A stretch of 64,000 nt of DNA, taken from positions 1,240,001-1,304,000 of the forward strand of contig OZ220486.1 of the NCBI GenBank assembly GCA_965116115.1. Direction: 5' to 3'. The translations under genes and the position numbers were made by a program. The notes beneath the pieces were generated by a model. That model did no database searches and was not told where the DNA came from. It saw only the letters and a program-made list of their open reading frames with translations. This DNA comes from JAPOXR01 sp965116115 (GTDB lineage: Bacteria; Pseudomonadota; Alphaproteobacteria; Rhodobacterales; Rhodobacteraceae). Shown here in pieces: positions 35,384 to 44,380 of the stretch. Numbering within the stretch: position 1 is the stretch's first letter; each line of letters begins with the position of its first letter.

Positions 35384-36381
35384 GGCTCAGTTTACAAATG
35401 CATGACCTGTCGATCGCGTCAGCCAGGCGCGCGCGAGGCGATGCGTTGTCCAGTTCGACCTGCTGGAACCACCGCAGGCAGTTGTCGAGATATTCAGTCG
35501 TGACCCCGCGGCAGCGCCCCGGGAAACCTTTCAGCCGGCCATGCCGGCTGTTGACCGTCCAGATGTGAAAGGCATTCCGAACCCGCTCGCCTCCGGACGG
35601 GTTGAGCGCTTCGCAGCGAACGCCTGTTGCTGCGGCGCATGGCGGATATGCACGATGGCCGTCACTGACCAGGACGATGTCCTCGTCAACGACCGGTTCG
35701 ATAACGTCTCGCAGGGTATCGGTATTGACCGCCGGAAGAACCGCGCTGACCGTCATACCGCTGCGGTCGGCGGCAACCGGCGCCGGAACCTGCTCGGACG
35801 ACAGGCCGCGCTTGCCCGCCTTCCCGCCGCGCCTTACGACCAAGGTTCCGCTCGCCCTTGCGGCTTTCCAGCGCATAGGTTTCATCGGCCTCGACAATGC
35901 CGGCGGGCTTTCTCGGATCCCGGCTTTCGGGGGCAAGGAACCGGTGCCGCCAGCGGCAGGTCGTGTTGACGGCAAGCCCGCAACGCACGGCAGACGCACG
36001 CACCGTTTCCCCGTCCGCGAGACAGGTTCCGAACGCCGGCTGTCTCTCCTTGCGGTGAAGGCCTGCCGGCGGCGTGCCTGTCGCTGCTTTGAACGTTTTC
36101 CCGCAGTTCTTGCATTGATACCGGCGCATGCCTCGCGCCTTGCCGCGCGAAACAGCGCCGGGAACGCCGCAGTGCGGGCACCGGCGGTCCTCGCCTGCGC
36201 CTGCCTCGATCGCGGCCAAAGCGGACGCCTGCGAGCCTCCGGAAAGCGCTGCCTCGGCTATCCTGCGCTGAGCTGGTCAACCTGGGAAAGCCAAGCCTGA
36301 AACTGCTTTTGATTCATCATCCATGGTCTCCTGCTTCGCACAGGAACATATCATGAATACACACGATTTGTAAACTGAGCC
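35384..36381 (-). mobile_element. IS1595-family element, 998 bp
   Basis: Ends GGCTCAGTTTACAAAT and complement ATTTGTAAACTGAGCC, flanked by A-rich sequence of the IS630 it entered. The ends are like those of the 203-204 bp MITEs at 7395 and 14634, so this is the probable transposase donor. Confidence 0.85.
35390..36280 (-). pseudogene. IS1595-family transposase (ISXO2-like), frameshifted
   Basis: The minus strand gives AAIEAGAGEDRRCPHCGVPG, then MRRYQCKNCGKTFKAATGTP (zinc ribbon C-x2-C..C-x2-C), ASAVRCGLAVNTTCRWRHRF (HTH), GIVEADETYALESRKG (first Asp region of the ISXO2 domain). After a frameshift near 35840 it gives TVSAVLPAVNTDTLRDVIEP, VSDGHRAYPPCAAATGVR (second Asp), FHIWTVNSRHGRLKGF (N-S-x-H in place of Glu, typical of the family) and EYLDNCLRWFQQVE. 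It is otherwise complete. Confidence 0.8.
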
Positions 36382-37083
36382 AAAAAAACGATTTGAAACC
36401 GCACCTTACGCGGTGCCAGCGCATTCCGGCGGGGCAAAGCGGCGACTTCGCATGTTCGATGGAGGATGTGCTTGATGTCTGTCAGCGGAAGTCCGGTGAG
36501 GACGAGGTCCCAGCCTGCACAGCTGAGGCTTTGAGAAAGCGGATGAAGGAGATCCGCACAGCTTTGCCGACCGCTCCCGGACGGCCGGCGCGCTTCAACT
36601 GCGAATACGAGCGCAACGGGACGACGAATCTGTTCATGATCAACGCGTCGCTTTCAGGCCACGGCACGTCAATATCACCGACCGTCGGACGAAGAAAGAT
36701 TGCGCCGGACTTCTCAAGGGCATCGCCGATGTCTGCTTCCCCGGCAAAAAATCGTACTGGTCACAGCTGATCTCAACACGCATAAGCTGTCGAGTCTTTA
36801 CCATGCTTTCCGGCAGGATCAGGCCGGCAGGCTCCGCAAGCGTTTCGAAGTTCATCATGTGCCGAAACACGGCGCACGGCTGAACATCGCCGAGAGCGGA
36901 ATCAGCGTGCTCAGCCGTCAGTGCCTGTCCCGGCGCATCCCGGACCGGGAGACGCTCTGCCGCGAGGTTTCGGCATGGCAGAAAGCGCACAATGCCGACC
37001 CGGTCCCCGTCAAACAGCGGTTCACCGCCGAGGATGCGCACATCAAACTGCACTCCCTGCAGCTGTCAATTCAACAATGACGG

Positions 37084-37177
37084 ACCAGGGCCTGTGGACA
37101 GTCATTTTGCCTCGATCAGACCGGCGACCAGACAGATCGCCGCCGCGAAGCTGGTATCGGTCTTGTCATACCGCGTC
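37084..37177 (-). pseudogene. IS5-type element end with transposase C-terminus
   Basis: AGGGCCTGTGGACAGTCATT and the minus-strand end IATRYDKTDTSFAAAICLVA are the same remnant as 13762-13864, here fused to an hsdS remnant. Confidence 0.6.
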
Positions 37178-37650
37178 GCGATCAGGGAAGAGGCGAAGAA
37201 GAACTTCACCGGCACAGCTAACCAGCAACGGGTCCCGAAGCCCTTTGTACAAAACGCTCCGATCCCTTTCCCGCCGCTCAACGAGCAGCGGCAGACCGCC
37301 GGCGCCCTGAACCGGGCAGCATAGATCGAACGGCTGCGGACGCAGAAAAGGTTGCGGGAATTCGTGGCCGCGCTGTTCGTCAAGATGGTCGGTGACCCCG
37401 CCACGAACCCGATGGGGTGGAACACTGTGCATTTGGGCGATGTCTTTAGAATTGTCGGCGGCGGTACGCCCCCGTCGCAGAAATGCAGTCCATTTCGGCG
37501 AACCGGTCCCTTGGGCTAAGCCGACCGATGTCGCAGCACTGACCAGTTTGTTTATCGGTGCCACAAGGGAGACTATCACCGAAACCGCCTTGCGCGAAAG
37601 CAACGCTGGCCTTGTCCCGACGCGCACGCTGGATGCGGATGCAGGCGAGT
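37178..37650 (+). pseudogene. hsdS: Type I restriction specificity subunit (HsdS) remnant
   Basis: Plus-strand pieces: TANQQRVPKPFVQNAPIPFP, PLNEQRQTAGALNRAA (the conserved PLxEQ-x2-I end of a target-recognition domain), IERLRTQKRLREFVAALFVK, MVGDPATNPMGWNTVHLGDV, FRIVGGGTPP (start of the next recognition domain), then in a further frame PWAKPTDVAALTSLFIGATR, ETITETALRESNAGLVPTRT. It has a stop, frameshifts and no 5' part. No hsdM or hsdR is in the window, so it is an orphan relic of a type I system. Confidence 0.75.
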
Positions 37651-37887
37651 TATGAGCTTGCGCAGGCTCGTCGCGAGAGGATTGCCGCCGAGTGACGTGC
37701 GGACGCGTTGTAAGCATAACCTCACGGCGAACTCATTTCATGATGGGCGCGGTTTGCCAGCGTTTTCGACGTGCATTGAGATTCGCAGGGCAGTCAAGAG
37801 GCTGCAGTACGATTACCAAGACCTTTTCAACGACCTACGAATTGAGCCCTTAAAAATTTCGACGGCTCAACCTCATCGTTCCACGCC

Positions 37888-38531
37888 CTAAGGGGGGGGG
37901 TCCACCTTAAATTCCGGCTTGATCTCTACACCAAGCCCTTTCAATTCGCGCTCCAACTCAGCTTGCGTTCTCACCACTTCAGTATCAATATTTTTGTTAC
38001 GCTCCAAGACTTGGTTCTTCCGCAAATCCACGGCCGCAGGTTTCTTGTTCATTATAGAAGTATTCCCTTGTGTGGACGAAGGAGAGAAGTCCCCCCTCTG
38101 ATGCATGTAATCACCCAACAGTTCAAAGTGATTTCTAACGGCCTTATGCAATTCAACATCGTCCTTAAAACTGTCGATTTTCAGGTTGACTTCTTCGCGC
38201 AACGTTTTCGCATCAATTGCTCGGCTGTGGGAGTGCCGTTTTTCTGGATCATTCAATAAGGAGGCAATCTCCCGAGCCCTCTCTATTTTCATTATTTCGG
38301 TAACTTCTTCTGCTCTTGTTTCAGTTGTTTTCCGATTCTTGAACTTGTCTTGAACGTGTACTGAGTCAACCATTTAATGAGAAGGTCGATTGACGATTCC
38401 CTTGCCTGTTCGAATTGATACAATTCTCCAAGATCCAATTTGTTCAGCAATTTCGACAACCCGCCCGGTGTATCTAAAATGACTGCTGTAACATTCTTGT
38501 TTTTAGGAAGTGATTCAATAGCTTGCCGCAA
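37888..38531 (-). pseudogene. Hypothetical protein, frameshifted, C-rich 3' end
   Basis: An AT-richer gene. Frame one: MRQAIESLPKNKNVTAVILD, TPGGLSKLLNKLDLGELYQF, EQARESSIDLLIKWLTQYTF. Frame two, joined near 38350: KFKNRKTTETRAEEVTEIMK, IERAREIASLLNDPEKRHSH, LKIDSFKDDVELHKAVRNHF, ending in EFKVDPPP coded by a nine-C run (nine G on the plus strand, 37892-37900). There is no domain I recognise. The low GC suggests acquisition from outside. Confidence 0.45.
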
Positions 38532-38539
38532 CCGGTGTT

Positions 38540-39187
38540 CTAATCCCGGAATGATTGTCCAATGGCCTCACGGCGGAGTTTCTCCTTCCTTATTCATGAC
38601 AAACAGCAAAACCGGATTAAGCCGAGCAAGGCAAACTCGCTGTCTGTCCGCCAGCCAGCACTTCCCGGCCGGGCAGCCTGCGACAAGACCTATATTGGCA
38701 TCACAGCCGTCAAATTCCGAATTCTCGGGACCCTGACCTTGGGGTTGCTTTGTCTCGGTTCATCCCGGCGCACCTCCGCCACCCTTTCGCTGGATATCGA
38801 CCACCCTGCGAAACGGCGTGTCTCAGTTATCATCTGCCGCAGACCGTGCAGTACGAAATGGAAAGCCGGCAGAGGAATCCTGAACGGATCTTCGGCGATC
38901 CGGCTGGTGGGCCGATTGACGTCTCAATGATGTATTCGGATGCCGCGTCGGCAGACCGCAGCGTCGCCTTCATGCCTTGACCGCGCCGGGCAGGAAAGCG
39001 ATAAGGCGGCGGTCCGGCTGAAGGCGCGGCCGGCGGATCGTACCGATTCCCCGCGCCTGCTGTCGACCGCGGACTGTTTGCCTCTCCAGCCGGAGAGGGA
39101 GCCGGGAACAGCGCGGAAGCCGGAAGGAAGGAGTGATGCGATGTCGGGACATTATGCGGGCGGAGCGGCGGGCCGGGGTGAGGCTGC
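38540..39187. other. Unassigned stretch upstream of the Rpn gene
   Basis: No gene I can support. Frames in all registers are short and lack domain motifs, so this looks like decayed DNA. The last 60 bp should hold the promoter and the ribosome site (GGTGAGG) of the nuclease gene. Confidence 0.3.
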
Positions 39188-40237
39188 ATGACCTTGCCGC
39201 CTGCCCGTCACGACGCTCTTTTCCGGTTGCTCGTCTCCGATCCCGCCCGCGCCGGCCAGGTGCTGCGGGACTTTCTTCCCCCGGACGCGGCCGGCCGGCT
39301 GGATCCCGGACATCCCCCGGTGCATGTGGAAGGCACGGCCATCGATGCCGAAGGCGGCAGAACGCAGGCGGACGCGATATTCCGCGTCCGCCTCAAGGGA
39401 AAAAATGAGGAGGCGCTGGTTTACGCCCTTCTGGAGCATAAGGCGCAGACCGATCCGCGCACGCCGCTCCAGCTGCTGAGATACATGCTCAGGCTGTGGA
39501 TCGGGGAGATGGACAGCGGCAACGCCGCCGACGGGCGGCTGCCGCTCATCATCCCGGTGGTGTTTTATCACGGCCGCGGCAGATGGAGCGCCCCGATGTC
39601 CGTGCAGGACATGATCCGGGCTCCCGCGGGGCTGGAGCCGCTCGCGCGCGCCTTCGGAAGCTACACGGTGCGGGATCTCGGACGGATGGACCCCGAGAAG
39701 CTGTCGCGGAACCCCGAGGTCCGCGCGGCGATGCTGGCTCTCGGCCGGGCGTTCCAGGAAGATGTCAGCGACCGCGAGGCCGACATGCTCGCCGCCGGGA
39801 TTGCCGAAACCGAATTCGGAAGCTACATTCTGACCTATGTCGTCGAACAGGTCAGCCTGCCGCCCGAACGCATCGAAGCCGCGCTCAGGCGGACGGGCGC
39901 GGACCCCGGGACAATGGAGAGAATCATGGGAACTGCCGCGGAAACCTGGATGGAACAGGGACGGGAGAAAGGACTGGCGGAAGGGAAAACCGCCGGGATC
40001 GCCGAAGGGAAAATCGCCGGGATCGCCGAAGGGAAAATCGCCGGGATCGCCGAAGGCGAAGCCAGAGGGAAGGCTGAAGCGTTTCTGCGTCTGGCGCGGG
40101 TGAAATTCGGCGACGTGCCTCCGGCGTGCGTTGAAAAGATCCGCGGCGCCGCGGCCGGTGAGATCGACGCATGGCTCGAAGCCCTGATCGCGGCCGAGAG
40201 CATCGAGGCGGTTTTCGAATCGCGCCGCAGACATTGA
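39188..40237 (+). CDS. Rpn-family (transposase_31, PD-(D/E)XK) nuclease, 349 aa
   Basis: Recombination-promoting nuclease family. The N-terminus HDALFRLLVSDPARAGQVLR, DFLPPD and the core ADAIFRVRL..EEALVYALLEHKAQTDP (D..E-x-K of the PD-(D/E)XK fold) are typical. Next come LRYMLRLW and LPLIIPVVFYHGRGRWSAPM. The C-terminal part has an eight-residue unit GIAEGKIA in tandem (from about residue 267; 24-bp DNA repeats at 39985-40060), then RGKAEAFLRLARVKFGDVPP. Rpn proteins cut DNA in a Ca2+-dependent way and raise recombination; some are linked to phage defence. It is intact, with normal length. Confidence 0.88.
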   Translation: MTLPPARHDALFRLLVSDPARAGQVLRDFLPPDAAGRLDPGHPPVHVEGTAIDAEGGRTQADAIFRVRLKGKNEEALVYALLEHKAQTDPRTPLQLLRYMLRLWIGEMDSGNAADGRLPLIIPVVFYHGRGRWSAPMSVQDMIRAPAGLEPLARAFGSYTVRDLGRMDPEKLSRNPEVRAAMLALGRAFQEDVSDREADMLAAGIAETEFGSYILTYVVEQVSLPPERIEAALRRTGADPGTMERIMGTAAETWMEQGREKGLAEGKTAGIAEGKIAGIAEGKIAGIAEGEARGKAEAFLRLARVKFGDVPPACVEKIRGAAAGEIDAWLEALIAAESIEAVFESRRRH

Positions 40238-40382
40238 CGGCGCGTTTCCGGACGCGCCGTAACGCGGAAACGGGCACGGGGCTCGCCCGCATCCTTAAGT
40301 GGGCCGCGAGATTGACTTCCACGGCGCGCGCGTATGACCAGCGTCACCGGTGCGGGCCAAGGCGCATTGGAATCAGGGCATG

Positions 40383-40425
40383 TTGACAAATGGGCTGCGC
40401 TTCGGGCGGTTCGCTGTAAGAGCCT
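40383..40425. repeat. Solo end of IS5-type element
   Basis: GTTGACAAATGGGCTGCGCT and the next 20 bases match the left end of the IS5-type element at 42488 with several changes. No other part is present. Confidence 0.45.
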
Positions 40426-40465
40426 GTTCCTAAAGCCGCTTTCACATACCAAATATAGAATAAAC

Positions 40466-40925
40466 GTAACTGCTCACCCCTGTGATCAGGCGTAGTGCGA
40501 CTTGATTATGTCTGCGGCATTTCCGGCGAGCGCGATCTGTATTGCGACGAGAGGGTTGTAGCCGAGCGCTGCCATAGAGCTCAGGCAGCTTGAGATCCGG
40601 CACCAGGCGTCTGCGCAGCGCTTGGTGCGGAAGCATCCGGAGACCTTGATTTTGACTTTTGCCATCCTGATCTTCTGCTCTCCGGCATTGTCAGTGAAGC
40701 TGACGTCCGGGTTTTCCATGAAACGCAGGACGGATTTCCCGTGCTTCACGAGGCGCTCGTGCAGGTCGTGCGCTTCGGGCTTCGCGATCCGTCCCCGTTT
40801 TCCTTTCGGGCGCGGCGGGATTTCGGGCAGTTCCCTGCCGCCCTGGGTCAGGATGGTGCGGTACCGCTTGCGCACGGCCCGGCGGTCGGCTTCGGCCAGG
40901 GTCTTGGATTCGCTCTTGATGCTTC
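40466..40925 (-). pseudogene. IS66-type transposon, 3' fragment
   Basis: Starts with the terminal GTAACTGCTCACCCC and encodes, on the minus strand, the C-terminus of the second IS66-type transposase: SESKTLAEADRRAVRKRYRT, SVLRFMENPDVSFTDNAGEQ, KIRMAKVKIKVSGCFRTKRC. It shows the uninterrupted junction that the IS110 broke in the copy at 17.5-20.6 kb. It is fused to a phosphoesterase stump. Confidence 0.75.
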
Positions 40926-41158
40926 TCCGCTCCGGGCAGTTTGCCGAAGATCTTTTCAAGCCAATCGAGATCATTCGCCTTCTGCCCGAAAGCGAAGTCG
41001 CCCACGATCCAGAGCGTGTCCTGCGGCCCGACTTTCGCCCACAGGTTCTCGATCAGCACCGCGTCCATTCGGTTTGCTGACTGGAACGGGCGACCGCAAT
41101 GCTTGATGATGATGTTTTCGTGGCCGAAATGAGTGTCGGCGGTGAACCAAGTGATCAT
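40926..41158 (-). pseudogene. Metallophosphoesterase, N-terminal stump
   Basis: From ATG 41158 the minus strand reads MITWFTADTHFGHENIIIKH, CGRPFQSANRMDAVLIENLW, AKVGPQDTLWIVGDFAFGQK. These are the D-x-H and G-D motifs of calcineurin-like phosphoesterases. After IFGKLPGAE the gene runs into the IS66 fragment, losing the GNHD and later metal ligands. It is not functional. Confidence 0.75.
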
Positions 41159-41223
41159 AATTGGACTCGACATTTAACGCATCAAAAGTATGCTTATGTA
41201 TGACACATCGAAAAGGATATGCC

Positions 41224-41487
41224 ATGCCTTCAGCCGAGCGAATAACCATCACAATGCCGTCCGATATGGCCGAGACTCTGCGCCAGACCGTGGCCGGTGG
41301 CGAGTATGCTTCGACCAGTGAAGTTGTCCGCGAGGCGCTGCGCGACTGGACCCGCAACCGCGATACCGAGCGACACGAACTTGAGATCCTGCGGGATGCG
41401 ATCAAGGCTGGTTTGGACAGCGGCCCGGGCATCCCGGCCGATGAGGTCTTTGCCGAGCTGCAGGCGCGCTACGCTGACAAGTCCTGA
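41224..41487 (+). CDS. parD: ParD-like antitoxin, 87 aa
   Basis: ERITITMPSDMAETLRQTVA, GGEYASTSEVVREALRDWTR is a ParD ribbon-helix-helix domain. The tail (LEILRDAIKAGLDSGPGIPA, DEVFAELQARYADK) is the usual toxin-binding part. I chose ATG 41224 because the domain starts there and AAAAGGATAT precedes it. The toxin gene begins 3 nt after its stop. Confidence 0.92.
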   Translation: MPSAERITITMPSDMAETLRQTVAGGEYASTSEVVREALRDWTRNRDTERHELEILRDAIKAGLDSGPGIPADEVFAELQARYADKS

Positions 41488-41489
41488 CC

Positions 41490-41783
41490 GTGGCAAAGCT
41501 GGTTATCCTGCCCGCCGCACGGGCAGACCTCATCGACATCGGCGACTACATCGCACTCGACAATCCGCCCCGTTCTGCGTCCTTCGCGGCTGAGATCGAG
41601 GCGAAGATTGTGGAGATCGGAGAGCGCCCCGGCAGCTTCCAGAAGCGCGACGACCTGCACAAAGGGCTGCGTCATGCGATCCATGGGCGCTATCTGATTT
41701 TCTTTATTGAAAGGGATGGCGAAGTGCAGATTGTGCGTGTGATCCAAGGTTCGCGGGACTTGCCAAGGTTGCTGAAGGTTTAG
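41490..41783 (+). CDS. parE: ParE-like toxin, 97 aa, GTG start
   Basis: MAKLVILPAARADLIDIGDY, IALDNPPRSASFAAEIEAKI, ERPGSFQKRDDLHKGLRHAI, HGRYLIFFIERDGEVQIVRV, IQGSRDLPRLL is a full ParE. The start is GTG at 41490, two bases after the antitoxin stop, so translation is coupled. It is intact and unlike the pair at 16 kb in sequence, hence separately acquired. Confidence 0.92.
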   Translation: MAKLVILPAARADLIDIGDYIALDNPPRSASFAAEIEAKIVEIGERPGSFQKRDDLHKGLRHAIHGRYLIFFIERDGEVQIVRVIQGSRDLPRLLKV

Positions 41784-41922
41784 GTTGGTTGAATGTCCGC
41801 TGTGCGGACAAAGCGCCAATTCGCTGCGCCTGTCCCAAAGTCGGCTTTCCCGAGCTGTGACCTTGATGCTTATCGGTTGATCCCTGCAACTCGCTTGAGC
41901 AAACCAACGATCTCCTCCCGTT

Positions 41923-42047
41923 CAGGCGGGGAATGTGCTAATGGTCTTCATGGTGTTGCTTCCTTTTCTTCAAAAAATCCCCGGGCTGATGCTCGGGGCA
42001 GAGGCAACACCGCCCATATCAAATTCAACACCAAGCGGGACATCCCC
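41923..42047 (-). repeat. IS256 right-end remnant
   Basis: About 125 bp match 51265-51387 of the complete IS256: the start-codon region, the internal hairpin around AAAAAATCCCCGGGCTGATG and the terminal GGGACATCCCCG. The rest is gone. Confidence 0.75.
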
Positions 42048-42279
42048 GTTCTATACCATCCGCACCGGTCGTTAAAACCGGCGCTGTGGAGATGGTTAAG
42101 AGTCTCGAAGGCAGCTCTGGGCCGCTGGCGAGACTTTGCAAAACTCACTTTCTACGCATCGCTGACTTTGGAATGGGCAGCATGAAAGATTGCTCCCGAG
42201 GGTGGCGGGAATGACCGCTTTATGGAATGTTTTGCGACTTCATGGCAAGGTCCCCAACAAATTTGTCCATCCGATCTCA

Positions 42280-42483
42280 TTACCTTTGCCCACACTGCAA
42301 CAACTTGGCAATCCGGGCACCGACCCGCTCCGCTGCTGCCTCGACATCCCTATCTGCGGCGTGGGCGTATCGAAGGGTCATCGTACATTGGCTGTAGCCC
42401 AGCAGCTTGGACATAACCGGCAGGGGAATGCCGGCCATAACGCACTGGCTCGTATAGGAATGTCTCAGGCCGTGCATGCGCAC
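42280..42483 (-). pseudogene. Tyrosine recombinase (integrase) C-terminal stump
   Basis: The minus strand reads RMHGLRHSYTSQCVMAGIPL, PVMSKLLGYSQCTMTLRYAH, AADRDVEAAAERVGARIAKL. H-x-L-R-H and R-Y-A-H are the catalytic box of phage-type integrases, with the Tyr nucleophile present. The N-terminal part is cut off by the IS5 end at 42488. It points to a former prophage or integrative element here. Confidence 0.75.
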
Positions 42484-42487
42484 GTCC

Positions 42488-42780
42488 TAAGGCCTGTGGA
42501 CAAATCGGGTTGCGTTTCGGGCGATTCGCTGCCAGAATCATTGTAACGAGCGCCGGAGCGGCGCCGCAGGCAAGATGGGCAGAGAGACAAATGAATGCTG
42601 ACAATGCTGACTGATGAAATGTGGAAGCGGACCGAACCGCTTCTTCCCGGCAAAGCGACCGACCCCGGTGCTGCCGCGGCGGACAATCGGCTTTTCGTTG
42701 AGGCTGTGCTCCGGTGCACCCGGACGGGTGCGCCTTGGCGCGACCCTCCGCCGCGTTTCGGCAAGTGGAACAGCGTGTAA
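42488..42780 (+). pseudogene. IS5-family element, 5' fragment
   Basis: Starts at the end sequence AGGCCTGTGGACAAATCGGG. The transposase N-terminus MLTMLTDEMWKRTEPLLPGK, RLFVEAVLRCTRTGAPWRDP, PPRFGKWNSV follows, then the element stops and an IS630-type MITE remnant begins. Confidence 0.7.
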
Positions 42781-42872
42781 TTGAAGTAGACGCTCCCAGT
42801 GTGTCACGATCTTGCGGTTTCCGGTTTCTGCTCTCAGCCTGTTCTTGCCATCAATTTTTTTGTGTCCGACTA
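42781..42872. repeat. IS630-type MITE remnant, copy 3
   Basis: GAAGTAGACGCTCCCAGTGT, TTTCCGGTTTCTGCTCTCAG, CTTGCCATCAATTT and GTGTCCGACTAT match the MITE at 25449-25577 in reverse. One end is lost at the IS5 fragment. Confidence 0.55.
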
Positions 42873-42889
42873 TATTGTATCGCCCGTAC

Positions 42890-43005
42890 AACAATGAAAT
42901 GCATCACCGGGTTCAGCCGGCGGCTCTCTGTCAGAATCAAGCTGTAGCAGATGCCGCGGCCGCCCCGCAAATGCGTTTCCGGCGGCCGCGGGTCATGAGA
43001 GCGGC
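42890..43005 (+). repeat. ISNCY-type element fragment
   Basis: About 110 bp (GGGTTCAGCCGGCGGCTCTC, TCAGAATCAAGCTGTAGCAG) are the reverse complement of 14390-14480, part of the ISNCY fragment there. Confidence 0.5.
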
Positions 43006-43159
43006 GGGAATCCGTCGTGATCCAGCCGCTGGCCGGGGTCAGCCGGCAGCCGGAAAGTTCAGCTCCGCCTCTTCCAAGCGGTCCGCAGGCGGTTTCAGCG
43101 GGGGGGGGGCTGGCCCGAGCCGCCGCTGAGCCGCCGCACGGGACCGGAAATTTTTCGAG

Positions 43160-43209
43160 GACGCCCCTGCCCGGCTTCCAGCGCGCGCTGGAAGCCGGGC
43201 AGGGGCGTC
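43160..43209. repeat. Perfect 50-bp palindrome
   Basis: The left arm GACGCCCCTGCCCGGCTTCC plus AGCGC (43160-43184) is followed at once by its exact complement (43185-43209), with no loop. It lies 6 bp beyond the stop codon of the IS30 transposase. No U-run follows on either strand, so it is not a standard terminator. It could be an IS30 end abutting a second end in head-to-head order. Confidence 0.85.
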
Positions 43210-43215
43210 AAGGCT

Positions 43216-44193
43216 TCATCCGCCCGCGGCCGCCTCCGCAGCCTCACGGAAAGCCTCCGCCGGGGTCCGGTAACCCAGGCAGCGGCGGGGGCGGTTATCA
43301 AGCGCGTCCTGCACCCTCCGGACCTCGGCGGGATCTATCGTCCGGAAGTCCGTCGACTTCGGAAGCTGTTCTCTTGCCAGGCCGTTCGTATGCTCGTTCA
43401 AACCCCGGTCGCATGAACGGTACGGGCGGGCGAAGTAAAAGTCCGCGTCGAGAGCCCGCGAGACCTCCGCATGCTCCGCGAATTCCTTGCCGTTGTCAGC
43501 CGTGATCGTGTGAGTCATGTCGGACACAGGCTGAAGACACTTGATGACCGCGGCCCTGACCAAGGACGACGTCCTTCTCTCAACCTGTTGAAGCAAAGTC
43601 AATTTCGTCGCCCGGTCGACAAGCGAAACCAAGGCTCCCCGGTGCCGGACGCCGATGATCGTGTCCGCTTCCCAGTCTCCCGCCCGGGTCTTCTCCTCGA
43701 CGATCGCGGGCCGCTCGGATATGTCCCTACGGCCCGGAATCACGCCCCGCCCGGAGCCGTTCCGGCCTCGGCGGCAGCGCTTCCGCCCCCGGCGGCGGAG
43801 ACAGCGGAACAGGCTTCCCCCCGCCGCCCGGTCCGCATAGATGTGACGGTAAATCCAGGTCGGACTCACCGTCATGACACCCGTCATCGCTGAGCGGCCC
43901 GAAATCTGCTGCGGGCTCCATCCAGACATCAGACATATTTCGATGATCTTCCAGCTCATCGGCGACATCTTGCGGGGAACCGACGAGGCTTCCCGCCGCC
44001 GGGTTTCGGCCAGCCGCTGCGCCTGGCGGCAGCGGTAGCCCCGCAGCCCGGTGTTGCGGGCGAGTTCGCGGCTCACCGTCGACTGCGAGCAGCCGATCTC
44101 CGCCGCGATGCCTCTTTGCGAGAAACCGCTTTTCTTCAGCGCCTGAAGCTGGTAACGGTCAAACCAGGTCAAGCAGTTAAAGCCCGACGGCAT
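43216..44193 (-). CDS. IS30-family transposase, 325 aa
   Basis: N-terminal HTH (RYQLQALKKSGFSQRGIAAE, IGCSQSTVSRELARNTGLRG), a second HTH region (IIEICLMSGWSPQQISGRSA), then the catalytic core: RAGDWEADTIIGVRHRGALV (first Asp), HTITADNGKEFAEHAEVSRA (second Asp) and GLNEHTNGLAREQLPKSTDF (Glu). It ends with the ALDNRPRRCLGYRTPAEAF motif. Length and motifs are all normal, so the protein should be active. I cannot define both element ends with confidence. Confidence 0.92.
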   Translation of the reverse strand: MPSGFNCLTWFDRYQLQALKKSGFSQRGIAAEIGCSQSTVSRELARNTGLRGYRCRQAQRLAETRRREASSVPRKMSPMSWKIIEICLMSGWSPQQISGRSAMTGVMTVSPTWIYRHIYADRAAGGSLFRCLRRRGRKRCRRGRNGSGRGVIPGRRDISERPAIVEEKTRAGDWEADTIIGVRHRGALVSLVDRATKLTLLQQVERRTSSLVRAAVIKCLQPVSDMTHTITADNGKEFAEHAEVSRALDADFYFARPYRSCDRGLNEHTNGLAREQLPKSTDFRTIDPAEVRRVQDALDNRPRRCLGYRTPAEAFREAAEAAAGG

Positions 44194-44317
44194 GCGATTC
44201 CCTCCGTTTTCATCATAGAGAGTATCGCACCCGCTTGATCCGCATACAACATGTAGATCTGCCTCAATCGCGGTCTACAGATGAAGCGATGCATTTCGGA
44301 GTTTGGCCGGGGTATTC

Positions 44318-44380
44318 ATGAACGGCGAAAAGCGCAACTTTGAAGTGAAGGCACTCGACAGTATGGGGGAATCGGTATGA
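44318..44380 (+). CDS. 20-codon leader ORF overlapping the GIY-YIG gene
   Basis: ATG 44318 opens MNGEKRNFEVKALDSMGESV and its TGA overlaps the ATG of the next gene (ATGA at 44377). Too short to judge on codon use. The exact overlap suggests translational coupling, or a remnant of a longer gene. Confidence 0.35.
   Translation: MNGEKRNFEVKALDSMGESV

Larger units (their letters stand above)
35143..37083 (+). mobile_element. IS630-family element copy D, 5' truncated, split by IS1595
   Basis: Plus-strand transposase pieces: LRQRFVEEGIAASGPGRS, NRVPPKLDGEGKAKLT and EPPEGRSSQPPALLGERLVA, then the IS1595 insertion at the A-rich site after the RRVLRK codons, then KPHLTRCQRIPAGQSGDFAC, CEYERNGTTNLFMINASLSG, NTHKLSSLYHAF, HVPKHGARLNIAESGISVLS and the terminal AATTCAACAATGACGGACCA. 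The left end is lost at the ImmA/IrrE junction. Confidence 0.75.

Noticed and set aside
39985..40060. Tandem 24-bp repeats considered as a CRISPR-like array
   Set aside because: There are no spacers, the repeats are in frame, and they code a regular peptide linker of the Rpn protein.
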